A DNA stretch of 64,000 bases from Malus domestica (lineage: Eukaryota; Streptophyta; Magnoliopsida; Rosales; Rosaceae). Numbering within the stretch: position 1 is the first letter of the stretch; every line of letters begins with the position of its first letter. Positions 54,571 through 64,000 of the stretch are shown piece by piece. Made by a program: the position numbers and the translations under genes. The stretch covers positions 7,200,001 through 7,264,000 of the forward strand of contig NC_091671.1 of assembly GCF_042453785.1 (NCBI RefSeq), given 5' to 3'. Below the pieces are notes generated by a model that worked only from the letters and a program-made list of their open reading frames with translations, was not told where the DNA came from and searched no databases.

Positions 54571-57430
54571 GAGTGCATTTTACGTTCGTTACTTTACTCA
54601 CGGCAGCGGGAGACACGAATTTTGCTCTATTTACGAGCTTGCCACCGGGCTGATTTCAGCCCAAATTTCGCTTTATTTACAAGATTGCCACTGGGCTTAA
54701 GAACGGGTTTTCAGTCTTTCGGTTGGATCCGGGCTTTTGACTCGGGGAGAGAGAGGGAAGGGGGCAGAAGGGTTGACGGGTTGGATGGAGAGGTTCGCCA
54801 GGATTTGGGGGAGAGGATTTTCGGCAGGGAGGTGCGGGTGGGTGTGCCTGTGGCTGATGCATCGGTCAGAGGGTTGTTGGTGGAGGAGAGGAGGGGGACA
54901 GAGTGATTGACAGATTGGAGAGAGATGGGAGCTACGGGTTTCGACTGAGAGAGAGAGATTTAGCTAGGTCATCTGCCAGGACCTATGGCATTTTCTCCAA
55001 TTTTAGAGAGAGAGATGGACAGAGAGAGAGAGGAGAAAGCATGGCTGTGTGCATTTTTTGGGGTTAATGGGTTACCGCACAGGGTCGGTGAGGAGAGAAT
55101 GGCAGAGGGAGGGAATGTTGTCATCCCCTTTTCATTCCCTCTTTTTCTCTCCCTACTCTATCTCTGTAACCATCCCTCCCTTTTCTCACTCTATAATTTC
55201 CCTCAAATCCCCCGTCGATTCTCTCTCTCGCCATTCTCAGTCTCGCCAGCCGCGAATCCTTACAGCTCCATGCTCCGCCTCCAGATTCGTCGAGATGAGA
55301 GCCCCAAGACCGTCGCCTGCACCACCGTCTCAGAAAAGTGAGCCAAAATCTCGCGAGAATCAGGCTGCACACGAGCGGATCTAAAGGCCAAACCTCCGAT
55401 CTTGAAGGTAAAAATTTCTCATCCTCTCTCTTCGATTTCATATATGTTGTTAGATTAAAAGGGAAAATATGAGAACTAACTCAAGCAAATGTTCTGGATG
55501 TAAGCTAAAAGATCAATTTAACTTTTCTTCCCTGTCAATTTAGTGCTTTTTTCTTTTCTTATTACTTTTAGGAGTTAATTTTTGAGATATATTATGACTA
55601 ACAAATTTACTGTTGCCTCTGTCATCTTTTTTGCTGAAGATTTCTTTTTTGAAAACTGTTGCCGTGACAAAATAAATTTACAAATTGCTAATTTTTCTGT
55701 TTTGTATAAAAAAAAAATCTTTGTTCACTCTACCTGAATAGGTACACTTGACTGAGAAGGAAAGTCTTTTCATATTAAATCCATGTTAGCCTGGCCGCTG
55801 CCGCCCTGGAACCATCGCTCTTCGGTAAGTTTTCAACATAGTATAGTTCAAATCCTCTTAATCATGTTCTTGAATTTTACTATATGTATCATGTTCTTTG
55901 CATTTCATTATTTGAACTCTGTTATTTGAATTTGGTTACCTAAATCGTGCCTAATATTTGATGCGGCCAGTTGCTTTGTATGCCTGGCTGGTGTGATTTG
56001 GGAGTGTTTTTAGTCAATGGGAGACATAGGACAAAGGTGTGGGCAGCGAAGTCAAGTGGGATTAGGAATTTAGGATAGTAGAATTTTTGCTAATTTATGG
56101 GATTAGAAGTCTTCCTTTATTTTTGTCTTGGTGTGATCAATTGTAACCAAGAAGTTTCATTAAAATTGAGGTAGTGAACCAACTAATTTTCAACTGTTGT
56201 TTATCTACAGTCTTCTCCATTCTCTTGGTCTTGGACCAAGCATGAAATCCCAAGCACTATATCACCATAAAGCAAGCAAGCTGAAAAGCAATCCAACAAA
56301 CCCTTTTTCCAGAAGCACTTAACAGAACCTTTCTATGGGTTAATTGTTGTTTCAATTATACCAGATTGAAAACGAGTATGGAACCATCAAGCATACGGGG
56401 CCGTTGTCCAAACCTATATTAAGTGGGCAGCAAGCATGACTGTTTGTCTCTAAATACAGGGTGCCCTGGGTCATGTGGCAACAAAAAGATGCTCCTGCAT
56501 CCGTAGTGAGGCTTTTGTAGTCAGTTTTCATTTGCATTGTATTGACTTTGACCTTTTTGATCAAAGTCCAATAGCAATAGGTGCAGTAATTCTCAAACCC
56601 TAATTTTAACTGTTTGGATCAATTGCGTTTTTTTTAAAAAAAAAAAATTGCGTTGCTTCTACTAGCTATATATTGATGGGTTTCGGAGTGTTTTTTGTTT
56701 TGTGACTGGATTTTGCTGTGTCGGATTAGTTTGGTTTGCTAACTTATGTTATTTTTTATGGGTTTGGTTAACATGGTTTTCATTCCTTTTCAGATTTGTT
56801 TCGACACACACTACTCGAAATTTGCAGGATGCTATGGTGATATTTTCTACGATCTAAACAAATTAACTATTTAATGTTAGTAGTTTGTGTTATATAAAGC
56901 TACGCATGTTAGGAGTAAAGTAATTTATTATTTGTTCTTAGCCCTTGGTTTATAAATCCCAACTTTAAAATTCCAAGTAGATGTGTCTGTTAATCGATTG
57001 CATTTGGGATGGAAATGGTTTTGAATGATTTGGATTTTCATTAATTTTAATTCATCTGCTAATCATAGTTTCATGTATTAGATAGTTGCTTTGCTCTCAC
57101 AAATTTTGTTGGTAGGGGTTCAGCAAAGCTTTCTAGGGCTAAATCTTCAGTTTGCTGTTGGGTATGTTTACTTTATGCTTTTGTTTTTTGTTTTTTGTGT
57201 TTTTGTTTTTGTCTGGAGTAAATATGCTTAAGATGTCACATGATTAAAGGTGGAGAAATCACCGTCCCTTTTTTCGTAGAAATTTGTAATTTTTTTTAAA
57301 AATATGTGTGGGTTGCTGAAACTAATTATTTGATCAGTGTGATTTTTTGTAATTGGGAATTTAGGACCTTGGTAACTTGATTGAATAGGAATTTTGTGAT
57401 TAGGAATTTGTGGGTTTACCTCCGAATTTA
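54571..57430. other. Unrecognised region with GA-rich and CT-rich tracts and small ORFs
   Basis: 54690-55060 is rich in GAGAGAG. 55130-55390 is CT-rich and leads into a small frame (MRAPRPSPAPPSQKSEPKS...), ending in a stop at 55384 shortly before a GTAAAAAT donor-like site. The phrase CTGAGAAGGAAAG near 55755 and the GGTAAGTTTT near 55824 could mark leader exons. I do not recognise any gene; a non-coding or very diverged transcript is possible. Confidence 0.25.
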
Positions 57431-57530
57431 ATCCCTTTCTTAAGAGGGATCTAGCCGTAACACACAGCAGCAATGGGGGAAGAGAAGCGGCACCAGGTTC
57501 GGCGATCAATCTGGAGAGGAAGAGGTCAAT

Positions 57531-57774
57531 TTTGAGCACAAGTCCAATCCCCGGCCCAATTCTGTATGATCATCTAATTTCATGTTTCCTTTCTATTCTG
57601 ATTCCAAAAGTATGTTTCGGAATGATTAGGGTTTCAGTTTTTGTTTTAATTTTTGAGCACAAGTCCAATCCCCGGCCCAATTCTGTATGATCATCTAATT
57701 TCATGTTTCCTTTCTATTCTGATTCCAAAAGTATGTTTCGGAATGATTAGGCTTTCAGTTTTTGTTTTAATCTT
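57531..57774. repeat. Tandem duplication, 2 x 122 bp
   Basis: TTTGAGCACAAGTCCAATCC at 57531 recurs at 57653. The units are identical except for one base (ATTAGGGTTT against ATTAGGCTTT), so the duplication is very recent. Confidence 0.93.
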
Positions 57775-57880
57775 AGTTGAAGGAAGATATAGGGTGTGGT
57801 TTTGTTAATGGCGGTGGATGATTTGGATGAAAGTATGTATCCTCGGGATTTTTTTGCTTGCAGTTGTTTAGGCCAGGACT

Positions 57881-58033
57881 TGGTGCGATGGCAAGTGCTT
57901 TCGCCCATGAGCGGTAGGTCTCGGGTTCGAGACTTGGGAGCAGCCTCTCCATAAATGGGGGTAAGGCTAGCCGACATTCACCTCTCTCAGACCCTACGTA
58001 AAGCGGGAGCCTTGTGCACTGGGTACGACCTTT
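57881..58033 (+). mobile_element. tRNA-derived SINE (Au-like), 153 bp
   Basis: Starts TGGTGCGATGGCAAGTGC, has the B-box-like GGTTCGAGACTTG and ends GGGTACGACCTTT. It is flanked by the perfect 19-bp duplication AGTTGTTTAGGCCAGGACT (57862-57880 and 58034-58052). It is the same family as 47889-48052 but in the opposite orientation. Confidence 0.92.
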
Positions 58034-58052
58034 AGTTGTTTAGGCCAGGACT

Positions 58053-60090
58053 GAAGAAGTTTTGTGGAATGAGATTCTTATATCGAATTGTCTCTCTGTT
58101 TATGGCAGGTAATAAAGGTGGTCCAACTAGTAGCTGATAAAATGTCTTTATATATATGCTTTTGTTGATTTCTGCTGCGATAATGAGGGAATCTAGAGGA
58201 TCAAGGCCAGTCAATCTGAGGTTTGTACTACTCTATCCCTTTCTTTCTCTCTTTCTGTGAATTTCTTGAAATTGACGACGCACGTTCTGATTCTTGCTGT
58301 GTTTGGGAGCGGAGAAAGCTCTGGATTAGCTTTGATCACTTGAATTTTGTCTTATTTAGTTCAGCACAGTCGGACTACATAATCCTACCATTGGGCTATT
58401 TCTATAGAGGGTTTATGTTGACTTTTGTTGGCCTGTTGACAGTCTGGTAGGTCTATCATATTGATGGAACTAAATTGTGAGTTAGTTATGGTTTAGATTG
58501 TTGAATTTTGAATTCGCAATTCCCTTTGAAACTGTCACAAGCGATGTGTCTGTTGTGGCTACAGGAATCAAAAGCGAGTGAAAGGTAAAGCTTTTCTCTC
58601 CAAGCATTCATCGCCAGAAATTGTAGTACCTCTTTTAAATTCAAATTTTTATTTATTTGCAGAATTGTATAATCCTTTTGAAGCAGTGGGGAGCCGCGGG
58701 TTCGCTCTCTCTCTCTCCCTCGTATTTGGGTTTTTCTCCTATTTCTCTTTTTTGTTGATCTAATTTGTGGTGAAGTTGTTGAGTTTGCTTGAATTGGAAC
58801 GTGGGTTTAATTGAGTTTCCTTTTGTTTGTCAGTTCGATTTTGGTAGGATTGGCATGTGGTTGTTCACGCCTTTACGGCCACTTTGTGTCTGGCAAAGGT
58901 AATAATATTACTCTTCGTTCCATAAGCTTCGTTTTTAATGCCCAGAAAAATTTGGAATTGAGAACATGATGGGGTTTTAGGCAATACCTAAGTTCTATAA
59001 TTCTCCCCGTTTGTTGTTATTAGTAATTTCTTCGATCATGTTAGTTTGATAGTGTTTTGCTGCCCAGAATTTTTTTTGAATTTAAAATATCATGGGATTG
59101 GGGTTTTAAAATTTTAACAACAATTGATATGAATTTTGGTGAATTTTGATGCTCAATGGACTTTGTTAACGGCTTCTAACTTTGTTATGCTTTGGAATAT
59201 TGGTGGGTTTTCATCAAATTTTGCTTATATCTTTGTGCGGTGTGTCTGTTGTATTATCTGGTCATAGATACCTTCGTTAAGTAATTTGAGAAGCATGGGG
59301 AGATAATAGACTAATCAAAGAGATGCATGTGATCAACGATAAATAGGTAAGCATCATCCTCTTCCTTGTTTTGTTATGATTGGTTGTATAGAGGATTGAG
59401 AAAAAAGTTGAAGACAATTCCACGCTTTTGAGTTATAGCAATTAGTAAATATAAAATGACATTGATTAGTTCATTGAAGTTTTGAATCCTTCGTTAGTTT
59501 ATCCGTGGTGCGTGCTTGAGAATGAAAGCAATGGACATTATATGGAATTGATGTTCCTTTTAATGTCAGTAAAGAAAGGAATTGTTCCTTTATTAGCAAT
59601 TATATGAAGTAGGCATATTATGCAATACAATGTCTACAATCGACTATTTTACTTTTTGTATACAAGTACAACTTTTGATCGAAAGCCACAAAAACTACCT
59701 AAAGGCCAAAGAACCGTGTGTTAGAAGAACAGAATATGGTGTAAAGCTTAAATTTTGGGCACTTCAATATATGTTTTATTTTTCAATTACAATAACTTGC
59801 ATGAAAATTCAATTGGGTTTGTTCTGGTCTCCAAAAATTTTGCTTTGTTTGGTTACTGATTAATTTATGTGGTGGGAGTTTAGTTTCTGCTTTTCTGCCT
59901 ACGTATTTATGATTCAAAATGGACTGTTCAATTACATATTTGTAATCGAAAAGCTCGAAGGAGAGGTGAATTATCTTACCGACACTGTTCATTTATCTAT
60001 TCCTTTGTTCATTCATGATTATGTAGAATTTTTGAGGTTAAATGTGTCATATTCATGTAGTTAAGGCTGGTGCATTCAAGTCTCGCAGTA
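58053..60090. other. No recognised feature
   Basis: Moderately AT-rich sequence with intron-like character. Small ORFs (58223-58450, 58578-58763 and 59630-59863) have no recognisable motifs. A long intron or untranslated region of an unseen gene is possible. Confidence 0.35.
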
Positions 60091-60600
60091 TCGCGCAGGC
60101 CAATTTACTAGTGTAATCGAAAATCGAAATCAAAACACGGAGATTTTTACGGTTTTAAAAGGATTTCGGTTTGAATCTGAACCGTAGGATGAAAAAACAG
60201 TTTGGTTTTGCTTTTGAACATCTGAAATCAAGCCGAAACTGAATCACATTGCCAAGATACCTGAACGAAAAGGCCCCTACTATTACTATTACATTGCCGA
60301 AACTAAATCAAGCCGAAACTGAATCACATTGCCAAGATATCTGAAATCTACACAGTTTGTGTCGTTGATGCCGAGACAGGTGCTCATGTGGGTCTGCCTC
60401 TAGTTGTTACAACATCCTAGTTTGTAAATGGTTTGAAACCGAAATTAAAACCGTTTGAAACCGAACTAAATCGCAACCAAATGGTTTGGTTTTATCTTGA
60501 TTGGTTCAAGCTTTAAATTCACACCGAACTGAACTGGCAAAAAATTCAGTTTCACTTTAAAACCGCACAGAACCAAACCGTGTCCATCCCTAGTCTGCAT
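60090..60600. repeat. AAACCG-rich block, probably a decayed hAT MITE
   Basis: Many GAAACCGAA and TTTGGTTTT phrases occur. The right end reads GTGTCCATCCCTAGT, whose reverse complement starts with the hAT-type AGGGATGG. The left end and target duplication were not identified. Confidence 0.4.
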
Positions 60601-60779
60601 TGGAGGAAAACTGGGGAAAACCTCCCGGTAACCTCAACTCTGATGGAGAAAATGTATTGGAGATTGAAGATTGTGAATTCTTGTTTTTGTTTTTCTCCAT
60701 AAGATTTCCATACAAAATTTCTATACGATTTTTGCCTTCTCTTGTAATTTCATTATGACTACATACTACAAAAATATCT

Positions 60780-61030
60780 CATAATTCAATGGTACAAATT
60801 CTAGGTGACCCTCCGACAGCCACGGAAACGACAACCCACTTCTGAGATCGGAAGCTAGCGTATGGAGACGGCGTGTCGGAGATTGTCTTGACGGCGGATT
60901 CGAGCTGTGGCATCTGAATCTTCTTGAAACCCGTATCTGGCTGACTTGCAGAGCCACCATCGCAAAGAAGAAAATCTGAAAAGCTCAAACCTTATCTTTT
61001 TCTCCTATAACGATGTTGTTTTAGTGAATT
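60780..61030. repeat. Partial copy of the 14160-14300/52120-52230 block
   Basis: Shares GAGCCACCATCGCAAAGAAG, GAAAAGCTCAAACCTT and CTCCTATAA. It is a diverged third member of the duplicated block. Confidence 0.5.
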
Positions 61031-61278
61031 GCTTTAAGTTTGTGTACTTTTAAGTTTTATGTAGTATGTATACTTTTTTATCATTATTATTGTTTTTGGT
61101 CAAATAATAAATTTTGTTAGATTAGTCATTGATGGGTGATTAGCTATCAATAAGTTTGGACTCATACCGTCATGCAAAAGTTTAACATTTTTCTACCATT
61201 ATGATAAAGTGGTTAATCACACCGATGAATGATTAGTCACAGATGAATTCGGACTCAATCTATCATACAAAGATTTAA

Positions 61279-61869
61279 GCGCCTATTTGGTATTCTATTT
61301 GAAAATTTTTATTATTTCTCAAAACATTTCTTAAGAACATTTCTTGAAAACAATTTTCTTTAAGACTCAAAAACTTGATTGGTTTGCGATTTAAAATTTT
61401 TAAATCTTATGACTTAAACTAGACAAAGAGATTTAAAAATAGGGGTCGCAGAAGAGGAAGAAAAAGGAGAGAGAAGGAAAGAAAGTACGAGAGGAGTGAA
61501 GGAAAGAGAAAGAAGAGAGAGGATTGGACGAGATAGTGAGGAAGAGGAGTGAGAGAAAGAATCGAGAGAATAAAAAGAGCAGATTGGAGGAGAGACGAAA
61601 AAGGTTAAAAAAAAAGAGAGAAAGAAGAAAAGAGAGAGAGATAGGTTTGGAGTGAGAGAGGAGGAGGGAGAAAAAAGAAATGAGTGAGTTTAAGTTTAAA
61701 AACTCTAAAAACTCACTTTTTATGTTTTTAGAGAATATACTATATTTTTGAGTTAGTCTTGAGTTCAGTTTTTGAAAATAGTCCTACCAAACAAGTTTTT
61801 AAGGCATAAAATTTGAAAATTGTTTTTTAGTTTAAAAAGTTGTATTCAAATAAAGTACCAAACATACCG
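61279..61869. mobile_element. Harbinger-like MITE with an internal polypurine tract, 591 bp
   Basis: Flanked by TAA (61276-61278 and 61870-61872). The inverted ends read GCGCCTATTTGGTA and, reverse-complemented from the right, CGGTATGTTTGGTA, with further matches inwards (TATTTGAAAA against TATTTGAATA). The interior holds a polypurine stretch of about 240 bp (61440-61680). No ORF is present. Confidence 0.55.
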
Positions 61870-61929
61870 TAACATTTTTTATTATTGTGATAAAGAAGCA
61901 CTTGCTACCCATGCGAGCTGGTTGGATAT

Positions 61930-62134
61930 GAATCAGGAGTCTCTCCTGAGCACTTCCCTAGGGATCCCGCAATCATACCCGTTCATCGTATATCGTGCGG
62001 TCAGAAATGATTTAAAATTAAAATTTTAAAATTCAAATATGAATAGTACCTAACGAAAACTGACCGCACGATATAAAATGAACGGATAAGATTGCGGGAT
62101 CCCTAGGGAAGTGCTCAGAAGAGACTCCTGATTC
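61930..62134. mobile_element. Mutator-type foldback MITE, 205 bp
   Basis: Long inverted arms of about 75 bp pair GAATCAGGAGTCTCTYCTGA...CCCTAGGGATCCCGCAAT with the right half. The perfect 9-bp duplication GTTGGATAT is at 61921-61929 and 62135-62143. Nine-base duplications fit the Mutator superfamily. The arms could form a near-complete hairpin. Confidence 0.93.
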
Positions 62135-62349
62135 GTTGGATATATACAAAAGGGTCCTTTCAGCCTTGGTGCCAGACAAAGAAAACATGGAAAGTAAAGA
62201 AGAGAAAAAAGAAAAAAAAAAAAGGAAAAGAAGGTGATGGTGGAATTGCAGAAAGAAATGAAGGAAAAGGAAAGGGGGAGTCCACGTGAAGAAAAGGCAG
62301 AAGAAAGACGAAAGAAAACAAAGAGAAAAAAAGATGAATGAGGATCTTC

Positions 62350-62541
62350 GTCGAATTCTCCTTGTAAAAATTTTAAAGATTATTTAATCATATCTATTTA
62401 TCGTATATATGTTAGAAATTATTTAAATTTTTGTATTTAAGCTTGAATATAAACAGTACTTAACAAAAATTAATCGCGCAATATATTATAAACGAATATA
62501 ATTAAAGAATTCTTAAAATTCTTAGAAAAAAAATTCCGACC
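62350..62541. mobile_element. Second Mutator-type MITE, diverged, 192 bp
   Basis: Perfect 9-bp duplication AGGATCTTC at 62341-62349 and 62542-62550. The ends are loosely inverted (GTCGAATTCTCC against GGTCGGAATTTT), and the interior shares TATTTATCGTATAT and AAACAGTACTTAACAAAAAT with the element at 61930, of which it is an older relative. Confidence 0.75.
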
Positions 62542-62617
62542 AGGATCTTCTTTCAAAGTAAAAGTTGAGACAGAAAAGAAAAAGAAAGAGGTCAAAGAAA
62601 GAGAAAAAACAAAGAAA

Positions 62618-63316
62618 ATGGTGGTGCCTGACATGCAATACAGAAGTAGAAAAGTGATGAGATTGTGGCAGACAAATAAAAAAAATGTGAAGAAAAAGTG
62701 GAAGAAAATGAAAAAAGTGTTGTTTGCTATCTCTACGGCTGTGGGCTCTTTTTTGGCTGCGAACGTTAATTTGGGTGTGTCCCGGTCGGGGGGATCTGGT
62801 GGGGTGGACCATATTTCGCGGTGGTGTGCTCCTTCCTCTCCTCTTATCAAGATAAATGTTGATGCCAGTTGGTCTAAGGTCTCTAAGATGGGATTTGCTG
62901 GGGTGGTTATTCGGGCTGCGGAGGGGAGGTTTGTTGCCGCTGCAAGGTACCCTATTTCTGCTCCCTCAGCTGCTGCAGTTGAGGCTCTTGCTTTGCTTCA
63001 TGGCTGTGAATTGGGTGCAGCTTTGGGTATCCATGCTCTGATTATTGAATCTGATTCTCTTGATGTTGTTAATTGTCTTTCTGATTCTCTTGAGATGGGC
63101 AGTTGGGAGTCTTTCCCTGTGTTAGCTCGGGTCAAGCAGCTTGGGGAGGCTTTCCAGTTCTCTCGCTGGTCTTGGATTCCTCGATCAGCAAATAGTGTGG
63201 CGCATGAGCTGGCGTCGGTTGGTTTTCCGAAGATGAGTGAGTTTGTCTGGGTCGAGAGGCCTCCATCTTCGTTGGTCTTTGTCTTGAACAATAACGGGCT
63301 CCCGTGTCCTCATTGA
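62618..63316 (+). CDS. Chimeric ORF: basic host-derived leader fused to a LINE RNase H domain
   Basis: This 232-residue frame starts MVVPDMQYRSRKVMRLW, and its first 33 or so residues are very Lys-rich. From about residue 34 it is an RNase H-like (RVT_3) domain: INVDASW with a catalytic Asp, GFAGVVIRAAEGRFVAA, the Glu in AVEALALLHG, IIESDSLDVVNCL with the next Asp, and WIPRSANSVAHELA. In this family the domain sits at the C-terminus of L1-type LINE polyproteins. The upstream bases appear to be target-site DNA that happens to be open. Intactness suggests a fairly young insertion. Expression and function are unknown. Confidence 0.6.
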   Translation: MVVPDMQYRSRKVMRLWQTNKKNVKKKWKKMKKVLFAISTAVGSFLAANVNLGVSRSGGSGGVDHISRWCAPSSPLIKINVDASWSKVSKMGFAGVVIRAAEGRFVAAARYPISAPSAAAVEALALLHGCELGAALGIHALIIESDSLDVVNCLSDSLEMGSWESFPVLARVKQLGEAFQFSRWSWIPRSANSVAHELASVGFPKMSEFVWVERPPSSLVFVLNNNGLPCPH

Positions 63317-63459
63317 CTCCTATTGGTGGTGTTTGGGGTGACGTCTCCACTTGGTGGCGATGTCTCTATTGTATCCCCGTTCACTACTTGTTTTCCTGAT
63401 CTTTGTTTGCCTCTCTGTAGGCTTTCTTGTTCTTTGGCTTTTTTTCCTTGCTGATAAAA
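62718..63459 (+). mobile_element. 5'-truncated L1-type LINE fragment
   Basis: Contains the 3' end of an L1-type LINE: RNase H domain, stop, a CT-rich 3'UTR ending TTCCTTGCTGATAAAAA, and a poly-A tail. It is flanked by the 13-bp duplication AAAATGAAAAAAG (62705-62717 and 63460-63472). The duplication is A-rich, so its length is uncertain. Confidence 0.7.
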
Positions 63460-63472
63460 AAAATGAAAAAAG

Positions 63473-64000
63473 GAATGGAATGAAAGTGGGGAGTGTGGAG
63501 ATTAGGATGTTCCTCGAAATGAGGGTTTCGTCTATCCACCGGAGGGGTTCCGTCTAGATCTCTGGAAGGGTTTCGCCTGTCCAGGCTCTCCCGTCTCGTG
63601 TTGGGGCTGTGATTCTGGATTCTTGGTACCCCTGTTAGGTGAGTAGTTGGGAGGTGAGTTCAGGAGGTCTGGAAGTGTGAATTTAGGGGATCTTTGGCGG
63701 GATCTAGGGTTTCCAGGGGGTAGGCGGAGATCTCAAGGGGGTTCGTCTGCCTCGGATCTGGTCCTTCCGGTGCTGGGTCGGTGAATCTCGGTATCCTTGT
63801 TCGGCGAGCATGTGGGTGGAACGGCGGAGACATCGAGGGGGTTTGTCTGCTTCGGCTCTGCTTCTTCTCGTGGTGGGCGGTGTATCTCGGGTCCTTGCTC
63901 GGTGAGCAGGTGGGAGGAGAGCTCAGGCATTTGGGAAATAGATTGTTAGGATTTTCGGGCGGGATCTAGGGCTATCAGGGTATTGGTGGGTCTAGCTCTG
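63473..64000. repeat. GC-richer tandem-like repeats at the right edge
   Basis: At least three related units occur near 63615, 63780 and 63885, with GTATCYTTGTTCGGCGAGCA or its variants, GTGGGAGG and GGCGGGATCTAGGG. Such arrays occur in 5'UTRs of plant LINEs, but the block runs off the window and I cannot assign it. Confidence 0.45.

Noticed and set aside
54985..55384. Two overlapping plus-strand ORFs of about 110-118 codons
   Set aside because: Low-complexity GA/CT sequence read in two frames with no conserved motif; kept only as a low-confidence note in the regional description.
62470..62850. 126-residue minus-strand ORF with hydrophobic stretches
   Set aside because: It is antisense to the RNase H fragment and the purine-rich flank; Phe/Leu runs come from AAA/GAA on the other strand.

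Overview
This is a plant nuclear window, almost certainly from a woody eudicot and probably Rosaceae of the apple/pear group. That placement is inferred from gene families, intron style and transposon types, not from a database search. Few intact genes are present. The window is a disease-resistance neighbourhood that has been duplicated, broken and filled with nested mobile elements. The only host gene I regard as intact is a class I small heat-shock protein (35909-36391, minus strand) with clear heat-shock elements upstream of its TATA box.

Layout. At 1-2372 lie the 5' exon of a RING-CH (RINGv) gene running off the left edge and its duplicated upstream region, one copy of which carries a Harbinger-like element. 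At 2891-3240 is a copy of the 3' flank of the small-HSP gene. At 3542-10115 is composite mobile element copy 1. At 10116-12291 is the 3' half of a CC-NBS-LRR (NLR) gene. From 12300 to 20870 come duplicated modules, a second NLR scrap, a minisatellite, a probable Tim10 gene remnant and the last exon of a RING-CH gene. At 21205-35427 is a Ty3/gypsy chromovirus-type LTR retrotransposon, flanked by the 5-bp duplication AAGTA and itself interrupted by composite element copy 2 (25021-33369) and a hAT-type MITE (33910-34758). At 35909-38584 are the small-HSP gene and a decayed second copy. At 42718-47257 is a near-complete NLR gene with frameshifts in its LRR region. From 47889 to 53165 come a SINE and further copies of the duplicated modules, including a broken RING-CH exon. 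From 53554 to the end are a ZMYM1/hAT-like pseudogene, long stretches with nothing recognisable, another SINE, three MITEs and a 5'-truncated LINE carrying an RNase H domain.

Most notable structure. Both composite elements consist of an RTE-clade LINE (endonuclease plus reverse transcriptase), a 4.47-kb passenger in the opposite orientation, and a second copy of the LINE's last 0.6 kb ending in a (TTG)n tail. The passenger encodes a 224-residue coiled-coil protein of a family I do not recognise, preceded by a tandem array built around TCTTCGATTT. Copy 2 is bounded by a perfect 17-bp target-site duplication in the gypsy integrase gene, so the 8.35-kb composite moved as one unit. Both copies share the same internal junctions, and the passenger ORFs differ at only 5 of 675 bases. 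Copy 1 has lost its endonuclease and has no target-site duplication; it sits exactly where the small-HSP flank has been joined to the middle of an NLR gene, suggesting that recombination between composites deleted the sequence in between.

Relative order. The two gypsy LTRs differ at 11 of 225 aligned positions by hand count, whereas the composite passengers differ by 0.7 percent. The LTR element is therefore older and the composite spread later.
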